Positions 8,895 through 17,529 of a stretch of 64,000 bases of DNA are shown here, one piece after another. The notes under the pieces are model-generated. The model was not told the DNA's origin, did no database searches, and saw only the letters and a list, made by a program, of their open reading frames with translations. Each line of letters begins with the position of its first letter. Position 1 is the first letter of the stretch. Source of the DNA: CAZUMJ01 sp964621605 (GTDB lineage: Bacteria > Actinomycetota > Acidimicrobiia > Acidimicrobiales > Iamiaceae); the NCBI GenBank assembly GCA_964621605.1, contig CAZUMJ010000013.1, positions 9,566 to 73,565 on the forward strand, given 5' to 3'. A program made the translations under genes and the position numbers.

Positions 8895-9398
8895 ATGGAA
8901 CGTGAACGTCGCTGGGTGCATCTGCTCGACGTGCCGGTCGAGCCGCTGCTCTCAGCCCATCTCTGGCTGCTCGGCGTCAACAAGGAGATGCACGGGATCC
9001 AGGGCGCCCTCGGGCAGGGCACGCCCGTCTCGCCGCGCCTGCTCGAGTTGGCGGCGATGCTCGAGCAAGACGTCGACCGACCGCGGAACTTCCTCGTCGA
9101 GCAGCTGGAGGCGGCACAGGAACGAGGCCAGGTGCTGGCCGAGCTGTGGTTGGACCTCAACGCCGATGCCGTCGGTTCGCTGACTCGCCTGATCGTGACG
9201 TGCGACGAGATCCAGGAGTGCTGCAACCAGGGCCTCCTCGAGACGCCCGCACCGCAGCCGGTTGCGATGTGGGCGATGCGCTGGATGGTGCGTGAGCTGA
9301 TGGCCCAGCTGGAGCTAGGGCGACCCCCGAGGCCGTGCGTGTTGCCGAGTGAGTTCGCGTTCGACGCCGGCGCGCCACCCGCGGGCCCCGTCTCCTGA
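8895..9398 (+). CDS. Hypothetical protein, helical, about 167 aa
   Basis: Not recognised. It starts at ATG 8895 behind a strong purine-rich site (GGGGGAGGGG). The sequence is largely alpha-helical by composition, with a conserved-looking WVHLLDVPVEPLLSAHLWLLG start, a Cys-Cys pair (IQECCNQG) near residue 115 and a Trp-rich segment (MWAMRWMVRELM). It has no signal peptide or transmembrane helix. Codon use matches the neighbours, so it is probably a real gene. It stands alone between the metal exporter and the sulfatase-like gene. Confidence 0.7.
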   Translation: MERERRWVHLLDVPVEPLLSAHLWLLGVNKEMHGIQGALGQGTPVSPRLLELAAMLEQDVDRPRNFLVEQLEAAQERGQVLAELWLDLNADAVGSLTRLIVTCDEIQECCNQGLLETPAPQPVAMWAMRWMVRELMAQLELGRPPRPCVLPSEFAFDAGAPPAGPVS

Positions 9399-9457
9399 CC
9401 TTCACGGCCGCCGCGCCTTCGTCGTCGGCGCACCGCCGCGCCTCCTTCGCTCGGCGC

Positions 9458-9463
9458 TACCGT
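9458..9463 (+). promoter_or_regulatory. Probable -10 box (TACCGT) of leaderless sulfatase-like gene
   Basis: TACCGT lies seven bases before ATG 9471 with no Shine-Dalgarno sequence between. This is the same spacing seen at other candidate leaderless genes in the window. Confidence 0.45.
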
Positions 9464-9470
9464 CCGCCGG

Positions 9471-11117
9471 ATGACGCAGCGGGGGAACGTCCTGTTCATC
9501 ACCGTCGATCAGTGGCGTGGCGACTGCATGTCAGCCGCTGGCCATGCCGTGGTCGAGACCCCCACCCTCGATGCCCTGGCACGGCGTGGAGTGCGGTTCG
9601 CGAACCATTGGGCGAACATCGCCCCCTGTGGCCCGAGCAGGGCGACGTTGCACACCGGCATGTACGCCATGAACCACCGGTCGGTGCTGAACGGCACACC
9701 GCTCGACGATCGCTTCACGAACACGGCGCGTGAGGCCCAGCGCGCCGGCTACCGGCCGGTGCTCTTCGGGTACACCGACACGACCGTCGATCCGCGCTCC
9801 GTCCCGGCGGACGACCCGCGCCTGTCGAGCTACGAGGAGGTGCTGCCGGGTTTCGACGCGGTGGCGTTCAATCCCGAATCGGCGGGGAGTCCCGGGTGGG
9901 CGCGCTGGCTGGCTGCGCAGGGCTTCGACGTGCCGTCACGTGCGCAGGACCTGTACCTGCCACTGGAGGGCTTTCCGGGCGCCGAACGCCACGCGTCGAG
10001 CTGGGCGCCGACGCGCTTCCCCGCGGAGCTGTCCGAAACCGCGTACCTCGTGGCGGAGCTGCGACGCTGGTTCGAGCAGCACGGCGACGGCGACCCATGG
10101 TTCGTCCACGCCAGCTTCATCCGCCCCCACCCCCCGTACCGCAACCCTGTTGGCTACCACGACCTCTACGACCCCGAGGCGGGTGGCGGGTTCAAGGGGC
10201 ACGCCCGCCGTGACGACGCGCTCGCCCTGCATCCGGTCGCCGCGCTCGCGACGGAGCTCCCCGGAGTCGGGTGCCCGATCGACGACCGCGAACGCCGTCA
10301 GCTGCGTGCGACCTACTGGGGCGCGATGCGCGAGGTCGACGACCAACTCGGGGTGTTGTGCGCGTGGATGGCATCGCAGGGGTTGCTGGACGACACGCTC
10401 GTGGTGCTGACCTCCGATCACGGTGACCAGATGGGCGATCACTGGCTGGTGCAGAAGCTCGGGTGGTGGGACGAGAGCTATCGCGTGCCGCTCATCGTCG
10501 TCGACCCTCGGGCACAGGCCGATGCGACGCGCGGTGGTGTGGTCACCGCCGTCACCGAACATGTCGATCTGTTACCCACCCTGTGCACGTGGATGGGAGT
10601 GGAGGTGCCGTTGCAGTGCGACGGCCAGGCGTTGCAGCCGTTCTTGCATGCGGAGGCGTCTCGCGTGAAGACGGGCATCGCCGACGTCGCAGCCGCCGAG
10701 GAGAAGAGCGAGGCGACGGCCGTCGGTGGCGGGGCGAAGGGTGCCGCAGTCCCGGCGGGTTGGCGCACCGCGGCGCACTGGGAGTGGGACTTCCGCGACC
10801 CCGCGGGCCACGCGGCGGAGGATCTCCTCGGCCTTTCCATGGAGCAATGTGGTCTCGGGGTCTGGCGCGACGAGCGTTGGAAGTACGTCGTGTTCGGTGC
10901 GCCACCGGACGTCTTGCCCCCGCTGCTGTTCGACCTCGTGGAGGATCCGGAGCAGACCGTGAACCTGGCTGCAGATCCGGCGTACGCCGACGCGCGGGCC
11001 GCGTGCGCTGACGCGATGCTTCGCTGGCGGATGGTGCACGCGGATCGGACGCTCACCGGGCACGTGGCCACGCCGGTCGGCATGCAGGTGCGCCGCGATG
11101 CAAGGGTGGCGACGTGA
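9471..11117 (+). CDS. Sulfatase / phosphonate monoester hydrolase family protein
   Basis: Alkaline-phosphatase-superfamily hydrolase cleaving sulfate esters or phosphonate/phosphate monoesters or diesters. The N-terminal FITVDQWRGDC supplies the metal-binding Asp, and CGPSRATLHTGMY (Cys53, Arg57) is the CxPxR signature whose Cys is matured to formylglycine. TSDHGDQMGDH, with its Asp-His pair, completes the metal site near residue 320. No signal peptide is visible, so it probably acts in the cytoplasm, which favours a phosphonate monoester hydrolase-like role over an exported sulfatase. The following gene overlaps by four bases (GTGA), so the two form one transcriptional unit. The substrate cannot be told from sequence. 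Confidence 0.82.
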   Translation: MTQRGNVLFITVDQWRGDCMSAAGHAVVETPTLDALARRGVRFANHWANIAPCGPSRATLHTGMYAMNHRSVLNGTPLDDRFTNTAREAQRAGYRPVLFGYTDTTVDPRSVPADDPRLSSYEEVLPGFDAVAFNPESAGSPGWARWLAAQGFDVPSRAQDLYLPLEGFPGAERHASSWAPTRFPAELSETAYLVAELRRWFEQHGDGDPWFVHASFIRPHPPYRNPVGYHDLYDPEAGGGFKGHARRDDALALHPVAALATELPGVGCPIDDRERRQLRATYWGAMREVDDQLGVLCAWMASQGLLDDTLVVLTSDHGDQMGDHWLVQKLGWWDESYRVPLIVVDPRAQADATRGGVVTAVTEHVDLLPTLCTWMGVEVPLQCDGQALQPFLHAEASRVKTGIADVAAAEEKSEATAVGGGAKGAAVPAGWRTAAHWEWDFRDPAGHAAEDLLGLSMEQCGLGVWRDERWKYVVFGAPPDVLPPLLFDLVEDPEQTVNLAADPAYADARAACADAMLRWRMVHADRTLTGHVATPVGMQVRRDARVAT

Positions 11118-12139
11118 GCCTCACACGCGACCTGCGCTTCCTGTTCTGGAACGTCTTCCTGCTGCGCCCGCGCCTCGTGCCGGGCGGTCCGGCACTTCCG
11201 GCAGTGGGAGAACTGGCGGCGCCGGCGACGCCGGCGCGCGCCGACGAGATCGGCCGCACGCTTGCCGGCTCGTACGACGTCGTGGCGTTCGCGGAGGCGT
11301 TCGAGCCGCCGGAGCGTGCGCGACTGCTCGCCGGCTGGTCGGGGCGCGACCACGTGTCCGCGCACGTGGGCCCCGGTCGCTCCTTCCCGCCGGGGGAGCC
11401 AGCGGCGTTCGCGACGAGTGGGCTGTTGACGGTCGTCGACGGCCTGGAGGTCACGCGCACCGAGGTGCACCGCTACGCCACGCGGGGGAGTCGCCTCTAC
11501 GACGCGGATGCCTGGGCGAACAAGGGCGTGCTGTTCGTCGAGATCGACCCTGGGCTCGGCGGTCCGCGCCTCGAGGTCGCATCCACCCACCTGATCTGGG
11601 GTACCGGGTTGGTCGGTGGTTCGACCGCTCGTGATGTGCGGCGCAGGCATGCCTTGCGGATGGCCCAGGTCGATGAGCTCGTGGCGTTCGTGGAGGGACA
11701 GCACCGTCCGGGCAACGCGCTCGTGGTCGCCGGCGACTTCAACGTGCCCGCGTTCGACCGGCACGCAGCCGATGACCCGACGCGCTGGCACTCCGAGCTG
11801 CTCGCGCGCCTCGCCCGCTTGGGTCTGCAAGACACCTGGGCCGCGTCGGGTGTCGGTTTCGGTCCGACGTGCGGCGCCGCGGAAGATCCTTTCGCCGACG
11901 ACGACCCGGCGAGCCCCGGGTACCTCCGAGACGACGCGGACCCGGTGTTGGCCGGTCGGCGCGAACGGATCGACTACGTCTTCGTCCGCGAAGACGACCG
12001 CGACGACCTGCAGGTGTCGTTCGGGCGGCCTCGACGGCGGGCGTTTCCGCGCACGCCAGATGCGCCGGACTATGCGCGTCTGCCGCGGCTCTCCGACCAC
12101 CTTGCCGTCTCGGTCGACCTCACGTTGTCGACACGCTGA
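11114..12139 (+). CDS. Endonuclease/exonuclease/phosphatase (EEP) family protein
   Basis: Mg-dependent phosphodiesterase fold (DNase I/sphingomyelinase-like), 341 aa. Diagnostic pieces are an N-terminal FWNVFLLRP (metal-binding Asn), VVAFAEAFEP (catalytic Glu), VVAGDFNVPAFD (Asp-x-Asn) and the C-terminal LSDHLAVSVDL (Asp-His). The overall layout is closer to neutral sphingomyelinase-type lipid phosphodiesterases than to exonuclease III. The GTG start lies inside the stop region of the sulfatase-like gene, so translation is coupled and the two probably act on related phosphate/sulfate esters. No secretion signal is apparent. Confidence 0.78.
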   Translation: MSLTRDLRFLFWNVFLLRPRLVPGGPALPAVGELAAPATPARADEIGRTLAGSYDVVAFAEAFEPPERARLLAGWSGRDHVSAHVGPGRSFPPGEPAAFATSGLLTVVDGLEVTRTEVHRYATRGSRLYDADAWANKGVLFVEIDPGLGGPRLEVASTHLIWGTGLVGGSTARDVRRRHALRMAQVDELVAFVEGQHRPGNALVVAGDFNVPAFDRHAADDPTRWHSELLARLARLGLQDTWAASGVGFGPTCGAAEDPFADDDPASPGYLRDDADPVLAGRRERIDYVFVREDDRDDLQVSFGRPRRRAFPRTPDAPDYARLPRLSDHLAVSVDLTLSTR

Positions 12140-12213
12140 GTGCCATCACTCGCGCGCGCCTCGGGGCCGTGATCACCTAAGGTGCGCAGCTGTTCGTCTT
12201 CGGGGGAGATGCC

Positions 12214-14496
12214 ATGTCTCGCACGTTCGTGTCTGCCGCCGCTCGTCGTGGTGCCGTCGTCGCATGCGTCGTGGTGCTTGGCGTGCTGCCGCTCATCACC
12301 GGGTGTGACCCCGACCCGTTCCCCGGCTACCTCCCCGGCTCGTTCGCGGCGCACGGCAGCGTCGACCAGGTGTGGGTCACCGACGCCACCCCTGGCGCGC
12401 AGCTCTCGCTTGCCGACCACACCGGGGTGCAGGTCGCTTCGGCGACGGCGGATGCGAAGGGCAGCACCATCTTTCGCGATGTCGCGCCAGGCCAGGGCTA
12501 CCGCGTGATCGCCAGCCAGCCGTGGAAGTCAGCTTCGATCTCGACGCCGGTGACGGTGCTCGGCACCGCCTCAGCGCCGCCTGACCCTGCGATCTACAAC
12601 CAGTCCCTGAACGTGGGCGGCTGGTCCGGGCACGAGAAGGACGGCTACGGCTATCTCACGACGCGGGACGGCACGAAGCTGTCGATCATGGTGCGGTTGC
12701 CGGGCCCGCCGGAGGACGGCCCGTACCCGACGGTGATCGAGTACTCGGGCTACACGCCCGCTGACCCGGATTCACCCCAGCCGATGACGCAGATCATGGG
12801 GCTGTTCGGCTACGCGACGGTGGGCATCAACATCCGGGGCACCGGTTGCTCCGGCGGTGCGTTCGACTACTTCGAGACGCTGCAGTCGCTCGACGGGTAC
12901 GACGCCATCGAGACCATCGCTCGACAGCCGTGGGTGATGCACCACAAGGTGGGCATGGTCGGCATCTCCTACCCCGGCATCAGCCAGCTGTTCGTCGGGG
13001 CCACCGAACCGCCGTCGCTCGCCGCCATCGCGCCCCTGTCGGTGATCGACAACACCGCCACGACCCTCTACCCCGGCGGCATCCTCAACGACGGCTTCGC
13101 GTTGAGCTGGGGTGAGGATCGCGTGCACGACTCCCAAGAAGGCGGGCAGGGGTGGTCACGCAAGCGGATGGAGAACGGCGACCAGACGTGCATCGACAAC
13201 CAGAAGCTGCGCCTCCAGACGCCTGATCTGCTCGCCAAGATCTCCGCCAACACCCACTACGACCCGGCTGTCGCCGACCAACTGAACCCGTCCACGTTCG
13301 TCGACCGCATCAGGGTTCCCAGGTATCTCGCCTGCCAATGGCAGGATGAGCAGACCGGTGGGCACTGTGCCGATCTGGTGCCGCACTTCACCGGTACCCA
13401 GGACGCGTGGTTCACGTTCACGAACGGCACGCACTTCGACTCGCTCGACCCCGCGCAGCTCGTGCGCATGTACGACTTCCTGGAGCTGTTCGTCGCGCAG
13501 CGCAAGCCCACCAACACCGCGGCCGTGCGCGGCCTCGCGCCCCTGATCTACGACTACGCGGCCTCTCTGAAGAACCTGCAACTGCCACCTGATCCGATGG
13601 ATGCCACCGCCGACTACTCGTCCGCGCTCGCCATGATGCGCTCGTGGCCGCGGGTGCGCGTCTTGTTCGACAACGGCTCGGGGAGTGCGACCCCGGGCAA
13701 CCCGGTGCCGGGCTTCGAAGCCTCGTTCGGATCGTTCCCCGTGTCCGGCGTCCACCCGCAAGCGTGGTATCTGGGGCCGGACGGGTCCCTCACCGCGACC
13801 CCCCCGACGGCGCCAGCCGCCGCGGACGCCTACGCCGCCGACGCCACACGTGCGCACGTGACGAGCTTCGACGGCAGCACGTCCGATGTCTGGGTTGCCC
13901 TGCCGCAGTGGCAGTGGACCCCGCCGTCCGCGGGCACTGCGCTCGTGTACGAGACCGCTCCGCTCACAAGCGACCAGGTCATGGTCGGGAACGGCTCGGT
14001 CGACCTGTGGGTGCGCTCGAGCGCCGCCGACACCGACCTGCAGGCGACCCTCTCGGAGATACGTCCCGACGGGCAGGAGGAGTTGATCCAGAGCGGGTGG
14101 CTGCGAGCGAGCAACCGCAAGGTCGACGCTGCACGGTCGACGGCGTTGTGGCCCGTCGAGAACGGCTACGCCTCGGACAGCGAGCCGATGCCGGCCGGGC
14201 AGTACCAACTGCTGCGCATCCCGCTCTATCCGTTCGGCCACGCGGCACGGGCAGGCAGCCGGCTGCGGATCACGATGTCGAGTCCCGGCGGCGACCGCCC
14301 GTTCTGGGAGTTCTCTCAGCCGCCGGTCGCGGGTCAGGTGACCAACACGGTTGCCCGCTCGGCCACGCTGCCGTCGCGGATCGTGTTGCCGGTCGTGCCC
14401 GGGTTGGCGGTGCCGACGCCGCTGCCGGCGTGCGTGCTGCGCGGGCAACCGTGCCGCACCGCAGCCACCTGGGTGAACACGCCAGGTGCGCCCTAG
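12214..14496 (+). CDS. Secreted CocE/NonD-type acyl hydrolase, lipoprotein
   Basis: Alpha/beta hydrolase of the X-Pro dipeptidyl-peptidase S15/CocE group (760 aa), hydrolysing esters or peptides outside the cytoplasm. The N-terminus has Arg residues, a hydrophobic stretch and a lipobox ending ITGC, so it is probably a lipoprotein. An N-terminal beta domain to about residue 120 is followed by the hydrolase core with VIEYSGY, GCSGGAFDYFE and nucleophile motif VGISYPG. The C-terminal jelly-roll (from about 540: STSDVWVALPQWQW, RIPLYPFGHAARAGSRLRI) is the S15 C-terminal domain. A TAAGGT hexamer at 12178-12183 and a GGGGGAGA site precede the ATG. Confidence 0.85.
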   Translation: MSRTFVSAAARRGAVVACVVVLGVLPLITGCDPDPFPGYLPGSFAAHGSVDQVWVTDATPGAQLSLADHTGVQVASATADAKGSTIFRDVAPGQGYRVIASQPWKSASISTPVTVLGTASAPPDPAIYNQSLNVGGWSGHEKDGYGYLTTRDGTKLSIMVRLPGPPEDGPYPTVIEYSGYTPADPDSPQPMTQIMGLFGYATVGINIRGTGCSGGAFDYFETLQSLDGYDAIETIARQPWVMHHKVGMVGISYPGISQLFVGATEPPSLAAIAPLSVIDNTATTLYPGGILNDGFALSWGEDRVHDSQEGGQGWSRKRMENGDQTCIDNQKLRLQTPDLLAKISANTHYDPAVADQLNPSTFVDRIRVPRYLACQWQDEQTGGHCADLVPHFTGTQDAWFTFTNGTHFDSLDPAQLVRMYDFLELFVAQRKPTNTAAVRGLAPLIYDYAASLKNLQLPPDPMDATADYSSALAMMRSWPRVRVLFDNGSGSATPGNPVPGFEASFGSFPVSGVHPQAWYLGPDGSLTATPPTAPAAADAYAADATRAHVTSFDGSTSDVWVALPQWQWTPPSAGTALVYETAPLTSDQVMVGNGSVDLWVRSSAADTDLQATLSEIRPDGQEELIQSGWLRASNRKVDAARSTALWPVENGYASDSEPMPAGQYQLLRIPLYPFGHAARAGSRLRITMSSPGGDRPFWEFSQPPVAGQVTNTVARSATLPSRIVLPVVPGLAVPTPLPACVLRGQPCRTAATWVNTPGAP

Positions 14497-14535
14497 CGGT
14501 CGACCCCTATGAGCCGGCGAGAGGCGGCCTGACGC

Positions 14536-15255
14536 TCAGGTAGCCGGGCCGGTGAGGCTCGCCACGTCGTCGGCGAGTGTCGATCGGACCAACTCGAGGG
14601 TGGCACGGCGGGCGTGGGCCTTCGTGCGGGCGTATGCGCCGGTCGACAGCTGTGCCAGCGCACGGGCCTGCGCCATGGCTTCGTGTGCCAGGGCATCGGA
14701 TGCCACGGCAGCGTCGAGGTAGCCGGCTGCGACCGCGCCCTCGGGGTCGTACACCTGGGCACCCATCGTCGAGCGGGTGAACGCGGCCGCGGTGAGGCGG
14801 TCGCGGGCGAACTCGACGCAGAAGATCGGCAACGGCATGCCGATCGCCACCTCGTTGAGGCCGATCTTCGAGGGGACTTGCGCGCCGATGCGCACGTCGC
14901 AGACCAGCAGCATGAGCGCGCCGCCGGCGAGTGCATGCCCGGAGCATGCCGCCACGGTCGGCAGCGGGAACTCGTAGAGCCGGGCGAGGAACTCGGCCCC
15001 GGTGGTGACCAGCCCCCGCATCGACTCCACGCTCTCGGTCATCACCGACAGGTCGAACCCGGCCGAGAACTTGCCGGGGCGCCCTTCGATGACGAGCGCT
15101 CGGGCTTCGCCCTGGGCACGGTCGAGCAGCTCGTGCAGCCCGGCGAGGACCGCAGGCGAGATGGCGTTGGCCTTCCCGTCGTCCATCGTCACCACCGCGA
15201 CGGTGTCGTCGAGCCGATACGAGAGCGAGGGCGCGAGGTCGGTCACGGCGGGCAA
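14536..15255 (-). CDS. Enoyl-CoA hydratase/isomerase family protein
   Basis: Crotonase-fold protein (239 aa) acting on acyl-CoA thioesters. Oxyanion-hole segments are GKFSAGFDLSVM (about residue 62) and GHALAGGALMLLVCDVRI (about residue 105), and NEVAIGMPLPIFCVEF matches the region that carries the catalytic Glu in the family. The length is slightly short, as in isomerase/lyase-like members, so hydratase activity is not assured. It is flanked by the secreted hydrolase (convergent) and a repeat-bearing gap before the site-2 protease. There is no fatty-acid oxidation operon around it. Confidence 0.87.
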   Translation of the reverse strand: MPAVTDLAPSLSYRLDDTVAVVTMDDGKANAISPAVLAGLHELLDRAQGEARALVIEGRPGKFSAGFDLSVMTESVESMRGLVTTGAEFLARLYEFPLPTVAACSGHALAGGALMLLVCDVRIGAQVPSKIGLNEVAIGMPLPIFCVEFARDRLTAAAFTRSTMGAQVYDPEGAVAAGYLDAAVASDALAHEAMAQARALAQLSTGAYARTKAHARRATLELVRSTLADDVASLTGPAT

Positions 15256-15274
15256 CGCTACCGCCCCTGTCGCG

Positions 15275-15366
15275 CCGTGCAGCCAGCGGTGCTCACGCGT
15301 CGGCGGTGCTCACGCGTCGGCCGTGCAGCCAGCGGTGCTCAACGGTCGGCGGTGCTCACGCGTCGG
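15275..15366. repeat. Two 46-bp tandem repeats with 17-bp sub-repeats
   Basis: Units 15275-15320 and 15321-15366 start with CCGTGCAGCCAGCGGTGCTC and differ at about three positions. Inside them CGGTGCTCACGCGTCGG recurs. A truncated further unit runs into the stop codon of the protease gene. The repeats fill most of the 117-base gap between two minus-strand genes. Confidence 0.9.
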
Positions 15367-15372
15367 CGGTGC

Positions 15373-16536
15373 TCAGCGGGGGGAGCCGATGAGGTGGCGT
15401 CGCCGTTGCTGGAACGCCCGCTCCAGTTCTGGTTCGCCCACGATGCCGGCGATGCGCTGGTCGGGCCACAGCACGAGCAGCGCCGGGACGCCCGTGCCTG
15501 CGAGGCGTCGCGCTGCGGGGAGGGCGAGTTCGTCCGCTTGGGCCCACGTGAGGCGAGAGAGCGGGAAGGCCACTTGTGAGACCGGGAGCTGCGCGCGGTG
15601 CCAGGGGTCGACGGCCCGGATCTGTTCGGCGGTGAGCAGCCCGGTGATGCGGCCGTCGTCTGCTTGCACCGGGAACGCACGTGGCGCCGCGGCCGCGCCG
15701 TAGCGGGCGACGACCTCGTCGACCGTCACCCATTCGGGTATGAGCGGGGGGTTGGGCTGCATGATCTGCCCGAGGGTCACGTGGGTGAACACGTCGTCGG
15801 CGAGCGCTCCCGCGTATTGACGGCGTGCCGTGCCGAGGATCCACCATCCGACGATCATCAGCCACACGCCCTGGAACTCGGTGCTGCCACTGAGTTGCAG
15901 CACCCCTGCACCGATGAGCACACCGCCGAGGCCCATACCGGCGATGGCCGACCAAGACGATGCCCGGGCGCGGTCGCGGCCGACTGCCCACAGCACGGCG
16001 AGCAGGATCTGCCCCCCGTCGAGCGGTGCTGCGGGAAGCAGGTTCAGGACCGCGAGGAGCCCGTTCAGCACCGCGAGCCAGACGGCGATGCCTGCGATCA
16101 AGCCGACGGCACCGCTGCCGGCGTTGAACGCGGCGCTGCCGCCGAGCGCGAGGTGGATCAGCCAGAAGAGGCCCGCAAGCAACCCGTTGCTGAGGGGCCC
16201 GGCGATCGCGACCCGAAACTGGGAGCCAGGGGTGGTGGGTTCGTGGGCGAGCTCGGTGAAGCCCCCCAGCAGCCACAAGGTGACGCCGCGGACAGCGATC
16301 TTCTCGTGGCGGGCCACGAACGCATGCCCCAACTCGTGCACGAGCAGCGACCCGAAGAACAACAACGCACCCCCGACGCCGGCGGCCCAATAGGCAGCGG
16401 TGGTCAGGCCGGGGTAGGCGTTGGGGAACTCTTGTGTGGCGAGCGCGAGCACGTAGATGCCGGCGATGAGCAGGACGCTCCAGTTGAGGCCGATGCGGAC
16501 GCCGGCGATGCGCCCGAGGGGGAGGTCACCGTTCAT
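15373..16536 (-). CDS. Site-2 protease family metalloprotease (M50) with CBS domains
   Basis: Intramembrane zinc protease (387 aa) of the S2P/Rip3-like group, cutting membrane-embedded regulators or small transmembrane proteins. Helices span about residues 15-220. The zinc motif is LLVHELGHAFVARH near residue 65, with the second motif LLPAAPLDGGQI near 170. Residues 235-375 form a cytoplasmic pair of CBS-like domains (IMQPNPPLIPEWVTVDEVV, GRITGLLTAEQIRAV), which usually bind adenine nucleotides and tune the protease. The sequence ends right at the upstream repeat block. No obvious substrate gene sits next to it. Confidence 0.9.
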   Translation of the reverse strand: MNGDLPLGRIAGVRIGLNWSVLLIAGIYVLALATQEFPNAYPGLTTAAYWAAGVGGALLFFGSLLVHELGHAFVARHEKIAVRGVTLWLLGGFTELAHEPTTPGSQFRVAIAGPLSNGLLAGLFWLIHLALGGSAAFNAGSGAVGLIAGIAVWLAVLNGLLAVLNLLPAAPLDGGQILLAVLWAVGRDRARASSWSAIAGMGLGGVLIGAGVLQLSGSTEFQGVWLMIVGWWILGTARRQYAGALADDVFTHVTLGQIMQPNPPLIPEWVTVDEVVARYGAAAAPRAFPVQADDGRITGLLTAEQIRAVDPWHRAQLPVSQVAFPLSRLTWAQADELALPAARRLAGTGVPALLVLWPDQRIAGIVGEPELERAFQQRRRHLIGSPR

Positions 16537-16591
16537 GTGCAGGTCGAGGGTACCGGACGGCCGGCCACGTCGGCGCGGGCGTCGGTCACCC

Positions 16592-17440
16592 CTACGGGGC
16601 GGTGACGAAGTCGATCAGTTCTTCGACCGCGCCGATCAGGGCGGGTTCGAGTTGGGTCCAGTCGTCGATCTGGGCGAGCAGGGCCCGCCAGAACTCGTGT
16701 GGCTCTTCGGTACGGCCGAGTGCCGCGATCACGCCTTCCTTCCAAGGGGTGCCCGGTGGGATGTCTGGCCAACGGTCGATGCCGAGCACGCCGGGGCGCA
16801 CCGCCTGCCAGATGTCGACGAACGGGTGGCCACGCACCAGCACGTCCGGGTGGTCGACCGTGGCCGCGATGCGTGCTTCCTTCGAGTGGTCGACGAGGTG
16901 GTCGAGGAGCACGCCGAGGCGCCGACCGGTTCGCGGCCCGAAGGAGCGCACGGCTTCCACGAGGTGGTCGGCGCCGTCGAGCAGTTCGACGACGACACCT
17001 TCGGCGCGCAGATCGTCGCCCCACACCCGTTCCACGAGCTCCGCGTCGTGTCGTCCTTCGACGAGCAGCCTGCTGGCCCGTGCGACCCGTGCCCCCTGGT
17101 CTGGCGCAGCGACCGAGCCGGAAGCGGTGCGGCTCGGCGCAGTCGGTGTCGCCGCGGGGCGAGGGCGGACCAAGGTCACCGGGCGCCCGTCGACTTCGAA
17201 GCCACCGGGGGCGAGGCGCAGCAAGTGCTCGCGTCCGTGGCGATCGCGCAGCAGCACCCGGTCGTGGCCCGCTTCCACGACAACTCCCGTGAACGGTGTC
17301 CCGCGTTGCTTCACGGCGAGCCCGGGCACCGCGACGACCTCGGGATAGGTCACGCGGGGGCGGCGCGGACCGTCGAGATCGATCGGCTCGGAAAGGATGC
17401 CGTCGGGGCGGCGAGGGCGGGCGGGACGGGGCGGGTTCAC
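16592..17440 (-). CDS. DUF3097 family protein
   Basis: Conserved actinobacterial protein of unknown function (282 aa). The N-terminal half has a small barrel-like part (AVKQRGTPFTGVVVEAGHDR) then RLLVEGRHDAELVERVWG, a Toprim-like signature with conserved Glu. The second half carries GRRLGVLLDHLVDHSKE and HPFVDIWQAVRPGVLGI, which are family hallmarks. A Toprim fold would suggest a nucleic-acid or primase/topoisomerase-like role, but that is inference. It starts at GTG 17440, with TAGCGT nine bases upstream, facing the ABC-F gene across an 89-base divergent promoter region. Confidence 0.85.
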   Translation of the reverse strand: MNPPRPARPRRPDGILSEPIDLDGPRRPRVTYPEVVAVPGLAVKQRGTPFTGVVVEAGHDRVLLRDRHGREHLLRLAPGGFEVDGRPVTLVRPRPAATPTAPSRTASGSVAAPDQGARVARASRLLVEGRHDAELVERVWGDDLRAEGVVVELLDGADHLVEAVRSFGPRTGRRLGVLLDHLVDHSKEARIAATVDHPDVLVRGHPFVDIWQAVRPGVLGIDRWPDIPPGTPWKEGVIAALGRTEEPHEFWRALLAQIDDWTQLEPALIGAVEELIDFVTAP

Positions 17441-17516
17441 GTTGAGCGAACGCTAGAGGTTGTGGCGGAGACGTCCGGCGACCCACCCGGGCTGCGAGGC
17501 GAGCGCCGCGTCCACC

Positions 17517-17522
17517 TACCCT
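17517..17522 (+). promoter_or_regulatory. Probable -10 box (TACCCT) of leaderless ABC-F gene
   Basis: TACCCT ends seven bases before GTG 17530 and no ribosome-binding site lies between, suggesting transcription starts at the start codon. Confidence 0.45.
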
Positions 17523-17529
17523 CGGCCCG

